A stretch of 17,500 nucleotides of DNA from Elusimicrobia bacterium RIFOXYB2_FULL_49_7 (GTDB lineage Bacteria > Fibrobacterota > OXYB2-FULL-49-7), in contig MGVN01000229.1 in NCBI GenBank assembly GCA_001800515.1, positions 5,604 to 23,103 of the forward strand. Reading direction: 5' to 3'. A program made the translations under genes and the position numbers. Below are positions 1 to 7,948 of the stretch, one piece after another. Below the pieces are notes generated by a model. That model did not search any database. It worked only from the letters and a program-made list of their open reading frames with translations, and was not told where the DNA came from. Every line of letters starts with the position of its first letter. Position 1 is the first letter of the stretch.

Positions 1-427
1 CTTGAGCTGCTTTTGCATAGGAACCTGAGTTGAGGGAACGTTCAATCAGATCCAATGTTCCATTGCCGGCCACCGGGAGTACGCCGAAAGTTAGATTCAC
101 GAAGCCCGGATCCAATTTGGCCCAGGCCTGACTCATCCAGACCGGGGTGGCTTTCTGCATCATAAAATAGGCTTCTTCGGTGGTTGTGGAATTATTGCCC
201 ACTTGGAATCCAAAAGTAACCATGTCATTAACTTTTACCCCCGTTCCGACATAGTAGGCAATCATATTGCGATATATCATGGATTTATTATCGGTTCCAG
301 AGGTGTCTTGCTGGAAGATTTTTAGCCTTAGCCGATACTGTGCCATGCCATTGGGCGTAAAAGTTACTTCCGCAAAAAGTGTGCCTGCCACAGCGAGCAG
401 CAGGGTGAGAGCGAGTAGTCTTTTCAT
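1..427 (-). CDS. Secreted, porin-like outer membrane protein (N-terminal part, runs off the left edge)
   Basis: The reading frame opens at an ATG at 427-425 on the minus strand and stays open to the window edge, giving 142 codons with no stop. The first 19 or so residues (MKRLLALTLLLAVAGTLFA) form a clear Sec signal peptide with a likely cut after LFA. The mature part is rich in alternating polar and aromatic residues (AQYRLRLKIFQ, MVTFGFQVGN, FVNLTFGVLPV), the look of amphipathic transmembrane beta strands of a porin-like barrel; this is a pattern judgement, not a family match. A strong ribosome site AGGAGGT lies at 437-431, three bases before the ATG, almost identical in sequence and spacing to that of the secreted gene at 14280. 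The C-terminal part is outside the window, so the barrel cannot be confirmed. Confidence 0.72.
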   Translation of the reverse strand, partial: MKRLLALTLLLAVAGTLFAEVTFTPNGMAQYRLRLKIFQQDTSGTDNKSMIYRNMIAYYVGTGVKVNDMVTFGFQVGNNSTTTEEAYFMMQKATPVWMSQAWAKLDPGFVNLTFGVLPVAGNGTLDLIERSLNSGSYAKAAQ

Positions 428-492
428 GAAACCTCCTAAATTAAGGGTATTATCATTTAATGTTAACTTATAAAAATAGAAATTAACTTAAA

Positions 493-508
493 TGCAGTAG
501 AAAGGCAA
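493..508 (-). promoter_or_regulatory. Possible sigma-54 promoter for the porin-like gene (weak)
   Basis: Read on the minus strand this is TTGCCTTTCTACTGCA. It has the -12 element (TGCA) and the right 16-base geometry, but the -24 element is TTGC instead of TGGC, so one of the two most conserved G residues is missing. It sits 65 bases upstream of the start codon at 427, close to the arrangement seen for the much better element at 14191. It may be chance in an AT-rich spacer. Confidence 0.25.
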
Positions 509-549
509 TCAAATTTAGATAAGCGTTTCGGAAAAATAGGCGCTTTGTT

Positions 550-960
550 TCAGGCAATGTCCAATCTATCTTTTTTTCGGTAAGCCAACCCTTGGAAAAT
601 AGCAACCAGATCGCCCGTGTTGTCCGTGATGTTCACTGTGTAACTACCGATCTTTGGATTTAAAGAATTCTCTTTGGCTTCTGCGGTCAGTAACGTTCCG
701 ATGGGCGAAGCTTTCACAAAGGTGATGCTGACATTGATTGCCACGGCCACGGTGCCGTGTGCATTGGCTGCAGCGGCAAAAGCAAGGTCCGCTAAGGTGA
801 AAAGCGCCCCACCTTGGGCGATATTAACCCCATTCAGATGGCGATCTTCAATAGTCAAGGTTGCTTTAGCGTAACCGGGCCGCACCTCTAACAGCTCAAT
901 CCCGGCATGGGTGGCAAAGCGATCGTTCTTAAAGAAATCAATGAGTTTTTGATTGGACAT
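550..960 (-). CDS. PaaI-type hotdog-fold acyl-CoA thioesterase
   Basis: A 136-residue single-domain protein of the hotdog-fold PaaI/YdiI thioesterase class, expected to hydrolyse acyl-CoA thioesters in the cytoplasm; its length fits the family. The central stretch HLNGVNIAQGGALFTLAD (residues 41-58) matches the PaaI helix and active-site loop, including N43, G50, G51 and the catalytic-type acid D58. E. coli PaaI, recalled from memory, has His before the GG pair (CHGGQLFSLAD); here it is Gln49, a substitution I believe is common in a subgroup of these proteins. The substrate cannot be read from sequence. The start at 960 has only a weak purine stretch upstream (AGAAAAAGA). The gene is divergent from purL and separated from the downstream porin-like gene by 122 bases, so it may or may not be cotranscribed with it. 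Confidence 0.88.
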   Translation of the reverse strand: MSNQKLIDFFKNDRFATHAGIELLEVRPGYAKATLTIEDRHLNGVNIAQGGALFTLADLAFAAAANAHGTVAVAINVSITFVKASPIGTLLTAEAKENSLNPKIGSYTVNITDNTGDLVAIFQGLAYRKKDRLDIA

Positions 961-1154
961 GTTGTCTTTTTCTAAGGGCTTAAAATGATTTTCTTATTAA
1001 TATAATCAAAACAAGTTAAAATGGAAAAGCAATAAGGCGCATTAAGGGACATTACAGTGGCGCAGGTTCTTGATCGTGACAGGATGTCATTGACTTCATT
1101 TCCTGCCATCAATGATTTTTTCAGACGACATTCAACCAAAACAAAGGTTCAATC
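961..1154. promoter_or_regulatory. Divergent intergenic region between the thioesterase gene and purL
   Basis: A 194-base spacer that must hold the promoters of both genes. On the plus side a -35-like TTGACT sits at 1090-1095, but 17 bases downstream only a poor -10 (TGATTT, 1113-1118) is seen. On the minus side an AT-rich TATATT stretch near 1000 is the only -10-like element. A perfect short inverted repeat lies at 1077-1089 and is listed separately. No riboswitch or RNA gene was recognised. Confidence 0.4.
1077..1089. repeat. Short inverted repeat TGACA-N3-TGTCA before purL, possible operator
   Basis: TGACA (1077-1081) and TGTCA (1085-1089) are perfect inverted arms around GGA, lying directly next to the -35-like TTGACT at 1090. 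Position and symmetry would suit a repressor operator for purL, but it does not resemble the E. coli PurR box, and 5-base arms arise by chance fairly often. Confidence 0.25.
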
Positions 1155-4100
1155 ATGCTGCAACTCGAGGGTAACCGCGCATTAAGCGATTTCAGACAAG
1201 AACGGCTACTTTCCACCCTGCGTGAGGGGGTGCCGGTGATTCGGGATATTCAGGTTCAGTATATCCATTTTCTGAGCCTTTCGGGGTATTTGAGCGAAGA
1301 GGATATGAGAAAAGCTTCTCTCCTGCTCCATTATGGTGACCCCATGCCCGTTGTCTCGACCCCGAATCGGCTCCTCATTGCTCCCCGGCCCGGCACCATT
1401 TCACCCTGGTCTTCCAAAGCTTCGGATATTTTTCATAATTGCGGACTCACCACAGTCAAGCGGGTGGAACGGGGGAGGCTCTACCATTTCATCTGTCCGG
1501 ACAAGGTGATGCTAACGGATGCGCAGATTTTAACCATGCTTCCTCTATTGCATGACAAAATGACCGAAGCGTGCACCAAGGATCCGAATTCCCTTTTTTA
1601 CGAGGCAAAACCAAGACCCCTGATCACGATTCCGGTCAAAGTACGCGGTATGGCTGCCCTGAAAGAGGCCAACCGGACCATGGGCCTGGCGCTATCGGAT
1701 AAAGAGGTAGAATACCTTCATTCAATATATAAAGATCTGGATCGTGATCCCACGGATGTGGAACTGCTCATGTTCGGACAGGTTAACAGTGAGCACTGCC
1801 GTCACAAGATTTTCAATGCCCAGTGGTCCATTGACGGAAAAACAGAATCCCTTTCCTTGTTCGACATGATTCGCCATACACACAAGGTATCGCCCAAGGG
1901 AACGCTTTTGGCCTATTCCGACAATTCCGCCATTATGGAGGGTTTTCCCTGTCTCTGGTTTCATCCGGATCAGGATAAGCAGGATCAATACAGTGACCAT
2001 GCCCGAGACGGTCATTTTATCATGAAGGTGGAGACGCATAACCACCCCACTGCCATTTCCCCCCATCCCGGTGCGTCAACCGGTGTAGGCGGTGAAATTC
2101 GGGACGAAGGGGCCACGGGTACCGGTTCCAAGCCAAAAGCGGGCTTGTGTGCCTTTTATGTATCCAATCTGAATCTGCCGGGCACCCAACGACCTTGGGA
2201 AAAGCAGTATGCCGATTTTCCAACCCGGTTGGCCACCCCCTTTTCCATTATGATGGAGGGTCCTATTGGCGGCGCGGGTTTTGGAAATGAGTTTGGCCGG
2301 CCCAATATTTTGGGACAATTCCGGACTTTCGAAACCGTTTGTTTCAACCGGTATTACGGGTATCACAAACCTATCATGGCCGCCGGCGGCATGGGAGCCA
2401 TTGATTCGCGCTGTTTGAAGAAAAAAGATATTCATGCAGGGGATTTCATCATCCAGATTGGCGGTCCGGCCATGCTCATCGGACTGGGCGGAGGAGCGGC
2501 CAGCAGTATGAACAGCGGCAGCAATGCCGAGGAGCTTGATTTTAATTCCGTGCAGCGAGACAATCCGGAAATGGAGCGGCGTTGTCAGGAGGTCATTGAC
2601 CGATGTTATTTCCTCGGTGAGGAGAACCCCATTTTAAGCATTCATGACGTCGGGGCCGGAGGCTTGTCCAATGCTTGTCCGGAGCTGATTTCCGAATGCG
2701 GCGCCTTGTTCAATCTGCGTGCCATCCAGAATGATGATCCGGGTATGAGTCCTGCTGAAATCTGGTGCAATGAAGCGCAGGAACGGTATATGCTGGCTGT
2801 CAAGAAAGAGAAGATTTCAGAATTCGAGGCGCTTTGTAAACGGGAGCGGTGCCCTTTTCGGATTATCGGCACAGCCACCGAAGATGGCCGACTGGTGGTC
2901 GATGATCCGCAGATGAAGAATCGACCCATTGATTTGCCCTTGTCCGCACTTTTAGGCAAACCGCCTAAGATGATTCGACACGACCAAACCGTTTTGCGCA
3001 ATCCGGAGCTGCTGGATGTCAGCGACCTTGCTCTGGAGGAGGCGGTAGGGCGGGTTCTTTCCTTTCCGGCTGTTTCGGACAAGACCTTTCTCATCACCAT
3101 TGCGGATCGGACCGTGACCGGCATGGTCATGCGCGATCAGATGGTGGGGCCCTACCAGATTCCGGTATCGGATAATGCGGTTCTCGCATCGGATTTTCAA
3201 GGATACAAAGGCTCTGCCATGTCCATGGGCGACCGTGCTCCGTCTGCTGTGATCAATGCCCCGGCGTCCGGTCGGATGGCAGTGGGAGAGGCTATTACCA
3301 ATATCGTCTCAGCGGATATACCCTCTATTGAAAGTCTCAAACTATCCGCCAACTGGATGGCGCCTGCGGGTGAAGCGGGCGAAGATGCGGCTCTTTTCCA
3401 GACCGTCAAAACGGTTGGTATGGAGCTCTGCCCAACACTGGGCATCTCCATTCCAGTGGGCAAGGATTCTCTGTCCATGAAAACGGTATGGCAGGACAAA
3501 CACGGGAAAACGCAAAAGATGACCGCACCGATTAGTCTGGTGGTCACTGCTTTTGCACCTGTGAATGATGTCAGAAAGAGCGTGACCCCGGATCTGAAAC
3601 AGAGCGATGAAGAAACCGTACTCCTGCTGCTGGATCTCAGCGGATGGAAAAATCGAATCGGTTTTTCTACGTTGGCCCAGGTTTTTAATCGCACAAACGG
3701 GGCGTGCGCTGATTTGGATGATGCGGAGCAGTTCAAGAAAGCGATGGATGCCCTGTTGCTTGTCAAGCGTGCGGGATGGATATGGGCGATGCATGATCGC
3801 AGCGACGGCGGTTTGTTTGTCACGCTTTTTGAGATGGCGGTTGCCGGTGGATGCGGCTTGAAAATTGATTTATCCGGTCTGCCCGGTTCGACCCTGGAAG
3901 CGCTCTTCAACGAAGAGTTGGGCCTGGTTTTTCAGGTTCGGCAAAAGGATCTGGCGCAAATTCTCTCGGTCTTCAAACAGAATGGGGTTGAGCATCTTGT
4001 GAAGCCGGTTGCCAGACCTGTTTTGGAAAAGGTCATTTCCATTTCGGATGCACGGGCAAAAGAGGTCTTTAAGAAATCCCTTTCCAGTCTTCGCCGTATC

Positions 4101-5021
4101 TGGTCTGAAACGACTTATCTCTTTCAATCCATGCGTGATAATCCCGTCTGTGCCAAAGAGGAATATGATCGTATCCTGGATGAAACGGACCCGGGTTTAC
4201 CGTATCGACCGGTATTTGATCCGTCTGCTCCCTTTGTGGCCAAGGGCAAGGCGCCTTCCATTGCCATATTACGCGAACAAGGCGTGAATGGTCAGGTGGA
4301 GATGGCTGCTGCCTTTCATGCAGCGGGCTTTAATGCCTTTGATGTTACCATGACGGATTTGATAGAAGGCCGAAAAGACATCAATAGTTTCCAGGCATTG
4401 GTGGCCTGCGGCGGCTTCAGTTATGGTGATGTGCTGGGCGCAGGTGCAGGGTGGGCACGGTCCATTTTGTTTAACAGCCGTTTGCAGGATATGTTTTTCC
4501 GATTTTTCCAGAATCCCGGTACCTTGACATTAGGGGTGTGTAATGGTTGTCAGATGGTAGCCCAGCTTAAGGAGATGATTCCCGGCGCATCCCACTGGCC
4601 CCTTTTCTTGCGAAATAAAAGCGAACAGTTTGAAGCGCGTTTGACGGCGGTGCGGGTGAATCAAAGCGGTTCCTTGTTATTCAAGGGCATGGCCGGGTCC
4701 GTGATGCCTATTGCTTGTGCGCACGGGGAGGGGCGGGCTGTTTTTTCAGGAGAGGTTCGTCCGGATAGGTTGATTCAGCAGGGATGGGTTCCTTTGCAAT
4801 ATGTGGATAATCATGGAAGCCCGACTGAGCGATATCCATTCAATCCCAATGGCTCGGTTGTAGGCTTAACGGCCGTGACTTCGGAAGATGGCCGTGCGAC
4901 CATCATGATGCCCCATCCTGAACGGCTTTTCCGGTCTGTTCAATTCTCTTGGCTGCCGGATAAAAAAGCGGAGCAAGGTGCGTGGCTCAAGATTTTCCGG
5001 AACGCTCGGATTGCTTTTTGA
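1155..5021 (+). CDS. purL: Phosphoribosylformylglycinamidine synthase, long single-chain form
   Basis: A 1288-residue enzyme that makes formylglycinamidine ribonucleotide (FGAM) from FGAR, ATP and glutamine in de novo purine synthesis. It is the fused form (E. coli PurL is about 1295 residues) and does not need separate PurS and PurQ. The N-terminal PurS-like part is followed by a linker, two AIRS-like synthetase halves (roughly residues 230-600 and 620-1000) and a C-terminal class I glutamine amidotransferase (about 1035-1288). Family blocks are intact: RPGTISPWSSKA, NSEHCRHKIFNA, MKVETHNHPTAISP, GGEIRDEGATG, SVQRDNPEMERRCQEVIDRC, HDVGAGGLSNA and VGKDSLSMKT. The amidotransferase triad is present: C1129 in GVCNGCQM, H1254 and E1256 in MMPHPER. 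The ATG at 1155 aligns with the E. coli start; ribosome binding is weak (AAAGG at 1143-1147). It stands alone here, with no other pur gene in the window. Confidence 0.98.
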   Translation: MLQLEGNRALSDFRQERLLSTLREGVPVIRDIQVQYIHFLSLSGYLSEEDMRKASLLLHYGDPMPVVSTPNRLLIAPRPGTISPWSSKASDIFHNCGLTTVKRVERGRLYHFICPDKVMLTDAQILTMLPLLHDKMTEACTKDPNSLFYEAKPRPLITIPVKVRGMAALKEANRTMGLALSDKEVEYLHSIYKDLDRDPTDVELLMFGQVNSEHCRHKIFNAQWSIDGKTESLSLFDMIRHTHKVSPKGTLLAYSDNSAIMEGFPCLWFHPDQDKQDQYSDHARDGHFIMKVETHNHPTAISPHPGASTGVGGEIRDEGATGTGSKPKAGLCAFYVSNLNLPGTQRPWEKQYADFPTRLATPFSIMMEGPIGGAGFGNEFGRPNILGQFRTFETVCFNRYYGYHKPIMAAGGMGAIDSRCLKKKDIHAGDFIIQIGGPAMLIGLGGGAASSMNSGSNAEELDFNSVQRDNPEMERRCQEVIDRCYFLGEENPILSIHDVGAGGLSNACPELISECGALFNLRAIQNDDPGMSPAEIWCNEAQERYMLAVKKEKISEFEALCKRERCPFRIIGTATEDGRLVVDDPQMKNRPIDLPLSALLGKPPKMIRHDQTVLRNPELLDVSDLALEEAVGRVLSFPAVSDKTFLITIADRTVTGMVMRDQMVGPYQIPVSDNAVLASDFQGYKGSAMSMGDRAPSAVINAPASGRMAVGEAITNIVSADIPSIESLKLSANWMAPAGEAGEDAALFQTVKTVGMELCPTLGISIPVGKDSLSMKTVWQDKHGKTQKMTAPISLVVTAFAPVNDVRKSVTPDLKQSDEETVLLLLDLSGWKNRIGFSTLAQVFNRTNGACADLDDAEQFKKAMDALLLVKRAGWIWAMHDRSDGGLFVTLFEMAVAGGCGLKIDLSGLPGSTLEALFNEELGLVFQVRQKDLAQILSVFKQNGVEHLVKPVARPVLEKVISISDARAKEVFKKSLSSLRRIWSETTYLFQSMRDNPVCAKEEYDRILDETDPGLPYRPVFDPSAPFVAKGKAPSIAILREQGVNGQVEMAAAFHAAGFNAFDVTMTDLIEGRKDINSFQALVACGGFSYGDVLGAGAGWARSILFNSRLQDMFFRFFQNPGTLTLGVCNGCQMVAQLKEMIPGASHWPLFLRNKSEQFEARLTAVRVNQSGSLLFKGMAGSVMPIACAHGEGRAVFSGEVRPDRLIQQGWVPLQYVDNHGSPTERYPFNPNGSVVGLTAVTSEDGRATIMMPHPERLFRSVQFSWLPDKKAEQGAWLKIFRNARIAF

Positions 5022-5023
5022 AT

Positions 5024-6004
5024 TTATGTGCGGATGTCGATTTCGTCTGCAAAGATAATCCCGCCGCCCTCACAAACCTTTCCCCCTTTTTCAAGGTGAG
5101 CATAGACCGCTTTTTGGAGTGAGGTATTTCTGGGAACTTGTTCCAGAGGCAGATGACGATCGCCAAAAACCCGCTCAAAGGTTTGATGGTGCGTGGCACC
5201 GGCAACAGGATGGAGGTGCCACAGTTTTTGAAACCGGACCAGGTTGGAGGTCTGGGGCAGGATTTGTTCGAGGATAGGGTCCAGCAACCAGGATCTGCAG
5301 GTGAAGGCGGAAAAAGCATAAGTCGGGAAAAAGGTCGGGAAAAAGTAAAGCGCTTGTCGAAAACTATCCATACTTGCTTCAGTCTCCAATGGGCCGGTTG
5401 CGGGAATATGGACGCCGAGAATCGGTGTTCCTTTTTTTAGATTTCGCAAAGTGGGAATATCGTCTGGAAGACGGTTGAACTCGAATTGTAAGCGACCCAA
5501 CTTGAAAATCTTTGTGCAAAAATGGTTGGCTAACCAGGACGGAACCGGCAGACCGAATTGTCCTGTTTTGGTTCGGTGGTGCCGAATCCAGAGCGGAAGG
5601 TCGGACAAGGTATCCTCTGTGATGTTAACGGGAATACGCATTTCAGCATGGGATTTTATAAGGTCCGGCAGTGCGGAGAGGAACATCAGGACAAAAAAGA
5701 GCGGTTCCTTCAAAGGCAGGGGCCATTCATTGCTGATGCCGATGAGTTTGTCATGCAACAGGAGATGGCGGCTATGCCACAGAAAACGGACAGCAGCCTC
5801 ATTATTGCCCACTGTTCTGCCGGCTTCCATTATGGCCAGGGTCAATTCCTCGTCAAAGCCGAGATTCGTTGTCTGTTGTTTAAGAAAGTCGGCTTGCAGG
5901 AACCAGGCATTATTCTCCGGAAAACTTCCGGATGAAAGCGCCCCTTCCTGGAGAAAAGCGGCAGGAAGATTTTTGAGGTCGAGCTGTTCAAGGATTTTAT
6001 TCAT
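5024..6004 (-). CDS. Acyltransferase-like protein (NAT_N / GNAT_C-type architecture)
   Basis: A 326-residue soluble protein without signal peptide or membrane segments. The C-terminal half contains ILGVHIPATGPLETEASMDS (about 195-214), FRQALYFF, then CRSWLLDPILEQILP and SNLVRFQKLW (about 236-262). This order (HIPxxGPL, then SWLLDPxL, LPxxSNLVRFQ) is what I recall for the GNAT-like C-terminal domain of proteins annotated as acyltransferase domain-containing, with the N-terminal half as the partner N-acyltransferase domain. Substrate and biological role are unknown. The gene converges on purL with 2 bases between the stop codons and no terminator hairpin. No ribosome site is evident before the ATG at 6004, so an internal start is possible. 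The opposite strand is open for much of its length by chance and is not a separate gene. Confidence 0.62.
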   Translation of the reverse strand: MNKILEQLDLKNLPAAFLQEGALSSGSFPENNAWFLQADFLKQQTTNLGFDEELTLAIMEAGRTVGNNEAAVRFLWHSRHLLLHDKLIGISNEWPLPLKEPLFFVLMFLSALPDLIKSHAEMRIPVNITEDTLSDLPLWIRHHRTKTGQFGLPVPSWLANHFCTKIFKLGRLQFEFNRLPDDIPTLRNLKKGTPILGVHIPATGPLETEASMDSFRQALYFFPTFFPTYAFSAFTCRSWLLDPILEQILPQTSNLVRFQKLWHLHPVAGATHHQTFERVFGDRHLPLEQVPRNTSLQKAVYAHLEKGGKVCEGGGIIFADEIDIRT

Positions 6005-6077
6005 TCGGCCATTAATATATTATTCTATCTGGTTAGAATCACTTTTTTTTAAGACCGAATATCCTTGCTCGAATAGG
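6005..6077. promoter_or_regulatory. Short divergent spacer between the acyltransferase-like gene and the ABC operon, with an inverted repeat
   Basis: Only about 73 bases separate the two divergent genes, so both promoters must be here or reach into coding sequence. ATTCTA (6022-6027) and TAGAAT (6034-6039) form a perfect inverted repeat around TCTGGT, followed by a run of eight T at about 6043-6050. This could be an operator between divergent promoters; the stem is too AT-rich to be a convincing terminator. No -24/-12 sigma-54 element was found here, in contrast to the spacer at 13989-14279. Confidence 0.35.
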
Positions 6078-7940
6078 ATGCCCGTGAATTATTTTAATAA
6101 AATGAGATTTCAACCGAAAGAGAAATGGCCGGAAGGTTGCGGTGCGCGGGTTTTGATAAAAGCGGTACCTGTTCTGCTGATTCTTTGTTGCCTTTGTGGG
6201 TGTCAATCCGGACAATCGGCGTCCGATGGAATGAGTTTTCCCCGTGACAAAACGTTGTATATCGGCGGTCTACAGTGGGGGGAGCCCAACACGTTCAATC
6301 CTCTTTCCGATTTCCCCGCCTTTCCCGTGGATGGTAACGACAATCTTATGTACGAACCGCTCCTGGTGTATAATATCTTGAACGGGAAAATGGAGCCGAT
6401 GCTTGCATGCTCATATGAAGTAACATCGGATGTCATCCGCGTCACGATGGACCGGCGTGCCCGGTGGAGCGATGGGATGCCATTGACCGCCCAAGATGCG
6501 TTATTTACCTATCAACTTGGCCGGCGGTTTAAGGATGCTCGCATCGCCTATGTTTGGGAATATGTTTCGGCCATCACCATTGATACAACGAAGGATTCTG
6601 CAACCGGTATCCGTGCCGAACGGGTGAATTTTTTTATTAACAAGACACGGAACAATCCGTTGCGTATCCTTGATTTTCTACAGGAATACCATATTGTCCC
6701 GCAGCATGCCATTGAACCGGTCCTACAGGCATGCAATAATGATTTTTCCCTGTTTCAGAAAAAGACCTTTGACCGGAATCCGGTTGTGTCGGGGCCGTAT
6801 ACTCTTTTTACCTTTTCAGCGGAAAAGATTATCTTGAAGCGGAATGATGAGTATTGGGGTAATCAGGCATTTTTCCAGGGCAGGCAGCCGCGGCCCGAGT
6901 ATATTATCCATCCTATTTACAAAAGCAACGACCACTTCAGCATTTCTCTACAGCAGGGAAATATCGATGTGTCGCAAACTTTTATTCCAAGAATATGGCT
7001 CAAAGCGCGGAAAAAGGTCCACACTTGGTATTCCGCCGCGCCTTTTCATATACCGGGTTCCATTATCATGTTTTCTCTGAATGTGACCCGATATCCGCTT
7101 TCGGATAAAAATGTCAGACGCGCCATGGCGGCGGCTATCAATTACCGGGACATTCAGGAGTTGGCGGTTTCCGGGTATAGCGTGGAAAGGAAGCCGGGCC
7201 TTATACTGCCCTTTGGCATAGAGGCGCAATACGACTCACCGGAAGATGCCGCACAGTATGGCGTTTCTTATGATCCTTTATTGGCCAAGAAGATTCTCAA
7301 AGAGGCAGGTTACACGTCGATTTTTGATAAGAAGGGCAATCTGCTGGTCATGAAGGATCCGTCCGGGGCTGTTGTTCCGACTATGTTCATCAATTCACCG
7401 ACGGGATGGACCGATTGGGAAACCATGGTGCGCATTGCGGTCAAGGGCATGCGTTCGGCCGGTATTGATGTCCGTGAGGGGTTTCTTGATTTCGGGTTGT
7501 ATAATCAGAATTTAAAAGTCGGCGATTACGATTGTGCCATACCGTTATTGGCCGTGACGCCGTCTAAGCCGTGGTCCCGTTTTGAAGCGGTCATGTCGTC
7601 CCTCAACTGGAAGGCCATCGGTGAAAAAATGAACGAAAATCAGGGCCGATATAATAACCCCTCGGCAAAAGACTATAATCCGGTTGTGGACAGTCTTATT
7701 CGTGTGATACCGTCGCTGACGGACGCTCAGAAAAAAGCGGCGTATCGTGCGTTAAACGTGATTTTCATGCAGGATCAGCCTGCCATACCCTTGGTTTACA
7801 GGCCGGAGATGTTCTATGAGTTCAGTGTCAAGCATTGGAAGAATTTCCCGACGGATCAAAATCCCTATGCGCCGCCGCAATGCCTTTGTTTCGGTGCCGG
7901 TATCCGGGCTTTATGGGAAATAGAATCGGTGAACGAATAA
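6078..7940 (+). CDS. Family 5 ABC transporter solute-binding lipoprotein, probably oligosaccharide-binding
   Basis: About 620 residues. A hydrophobic stretch (VLIKAVPVLLILCCLCGC) ends in the lipobox LCGC; the Cys codon is at 6201-6203 and is followed by Gln, so the protein should be a membrane-tethered periplasmic lipoprotein. The mature part follows the SBP_bac_5 plan: NTFNPL, MYEPLLVYN, WSDGMPLTAQDALFTYQ, VVSGPYTL, RRAMAAAINY, YDPLLAKKILKEAGY and a C-terminal IPLVYRPEMF. The segments GWTDWETMVRIAVKGMRSAG and NFPTDQNPYAPP resemble, from memory, the cellobiose/oligosaccharide-binding group of Thermotoga rather than peptide binders. It is the first gene of the transporter operon. The start is uncertain: ATG 6078, GTG 6084 (best ribosome site, AGGA five bases upstream), ATG 6102 or TTG 6153. 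The open frame extending upstream to 5451 is antisense to the preceding gene and not part of this protein. Confidence 0.88.
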   Translation: MPVNYFNKMRFQPKEKWPEGCGARVLIKAVPVLLILCCLCGCQSGQSASDGMSFPRDKTLYIGGLQWGEPNTFNPLSDFPAFPVDGNDNLMYEPLLVYNILNGKMEPMLACSYEVTSDVIRVTMDRRARWSDGMPLTAQDALFTYQLGRRFKDARIAYVWEYVSAITIDTTKDSATGIRAERVNFFINKTRNNPLRILDFLQEYHIVPQHAIEPVLQACNNDFSLFQKKTFDRNPVVSGPYTLFTFSAEKIILKRNDEYWGNQAFFQGRQPRPEYIIHPIYKSNDHFSISLQQGNIDVSQTFIPRIWLKARKKVHTWYSAAPFHIPGSIIMFSLNVTRYPLSDKNVRRAMAAAINYRDIQELAVSGYSVERKPGLILPFGIEAQYDSPEDAAQYGVSYDPLLAKKILKEAGYTSIFDKKGNLLVMKDPSGAVVPTMFINSPTGWTDWETMVRIAVKGMRSAGIDVREGFLDFGLYNQNLKVGDYDCAIPLLAVTPSKPWSRFEAVMSSLNWKAIGEKMNENQGRYNNPSAKDYNPVVDSLIRVIPSLTDAQKKAAYRALNVIFMQDQPAIPLVYRPEMFYEFSVKHWKNFPTDQNPYAPPQCLCFGAGIRALWEIESVNE

Positions 7941-7948
7941 AAAAACCT

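Noticed and set aside
3197..3910. Minus-strand open frame of 237 codons inside purL
   Set aside because: It lies opposite well-conserved purL coding sequence and its translation has no recognisable protein features.
6022..6050. Hairpin ATTCTA/TAGAAT followed by a T run as a Rho-independent terminator
   Set aside because: The stem is almost all A-T pairs, and no plus-strand gene ends upstream of it; it fits an operator-like element better.
5451..6077. Long open frame on the plus strand continuous with the binding protein, suggesting a 200-residue N-terminal extension
   Set aside because: It is antisense to the acyltransferase-like gene, its translation is low-complexity and basic without domain character, and a lipoprotein signal sequence begins after 6078. 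It is a chance open frame.
7835..7948. Upstream extension of the DppB-like permease into the binding-protein gene
   Set aside because: The extra residues do not resemble a permease N-terminus and overlap the preceding gene; the standard DppB start motif begins just after ATG 7949.
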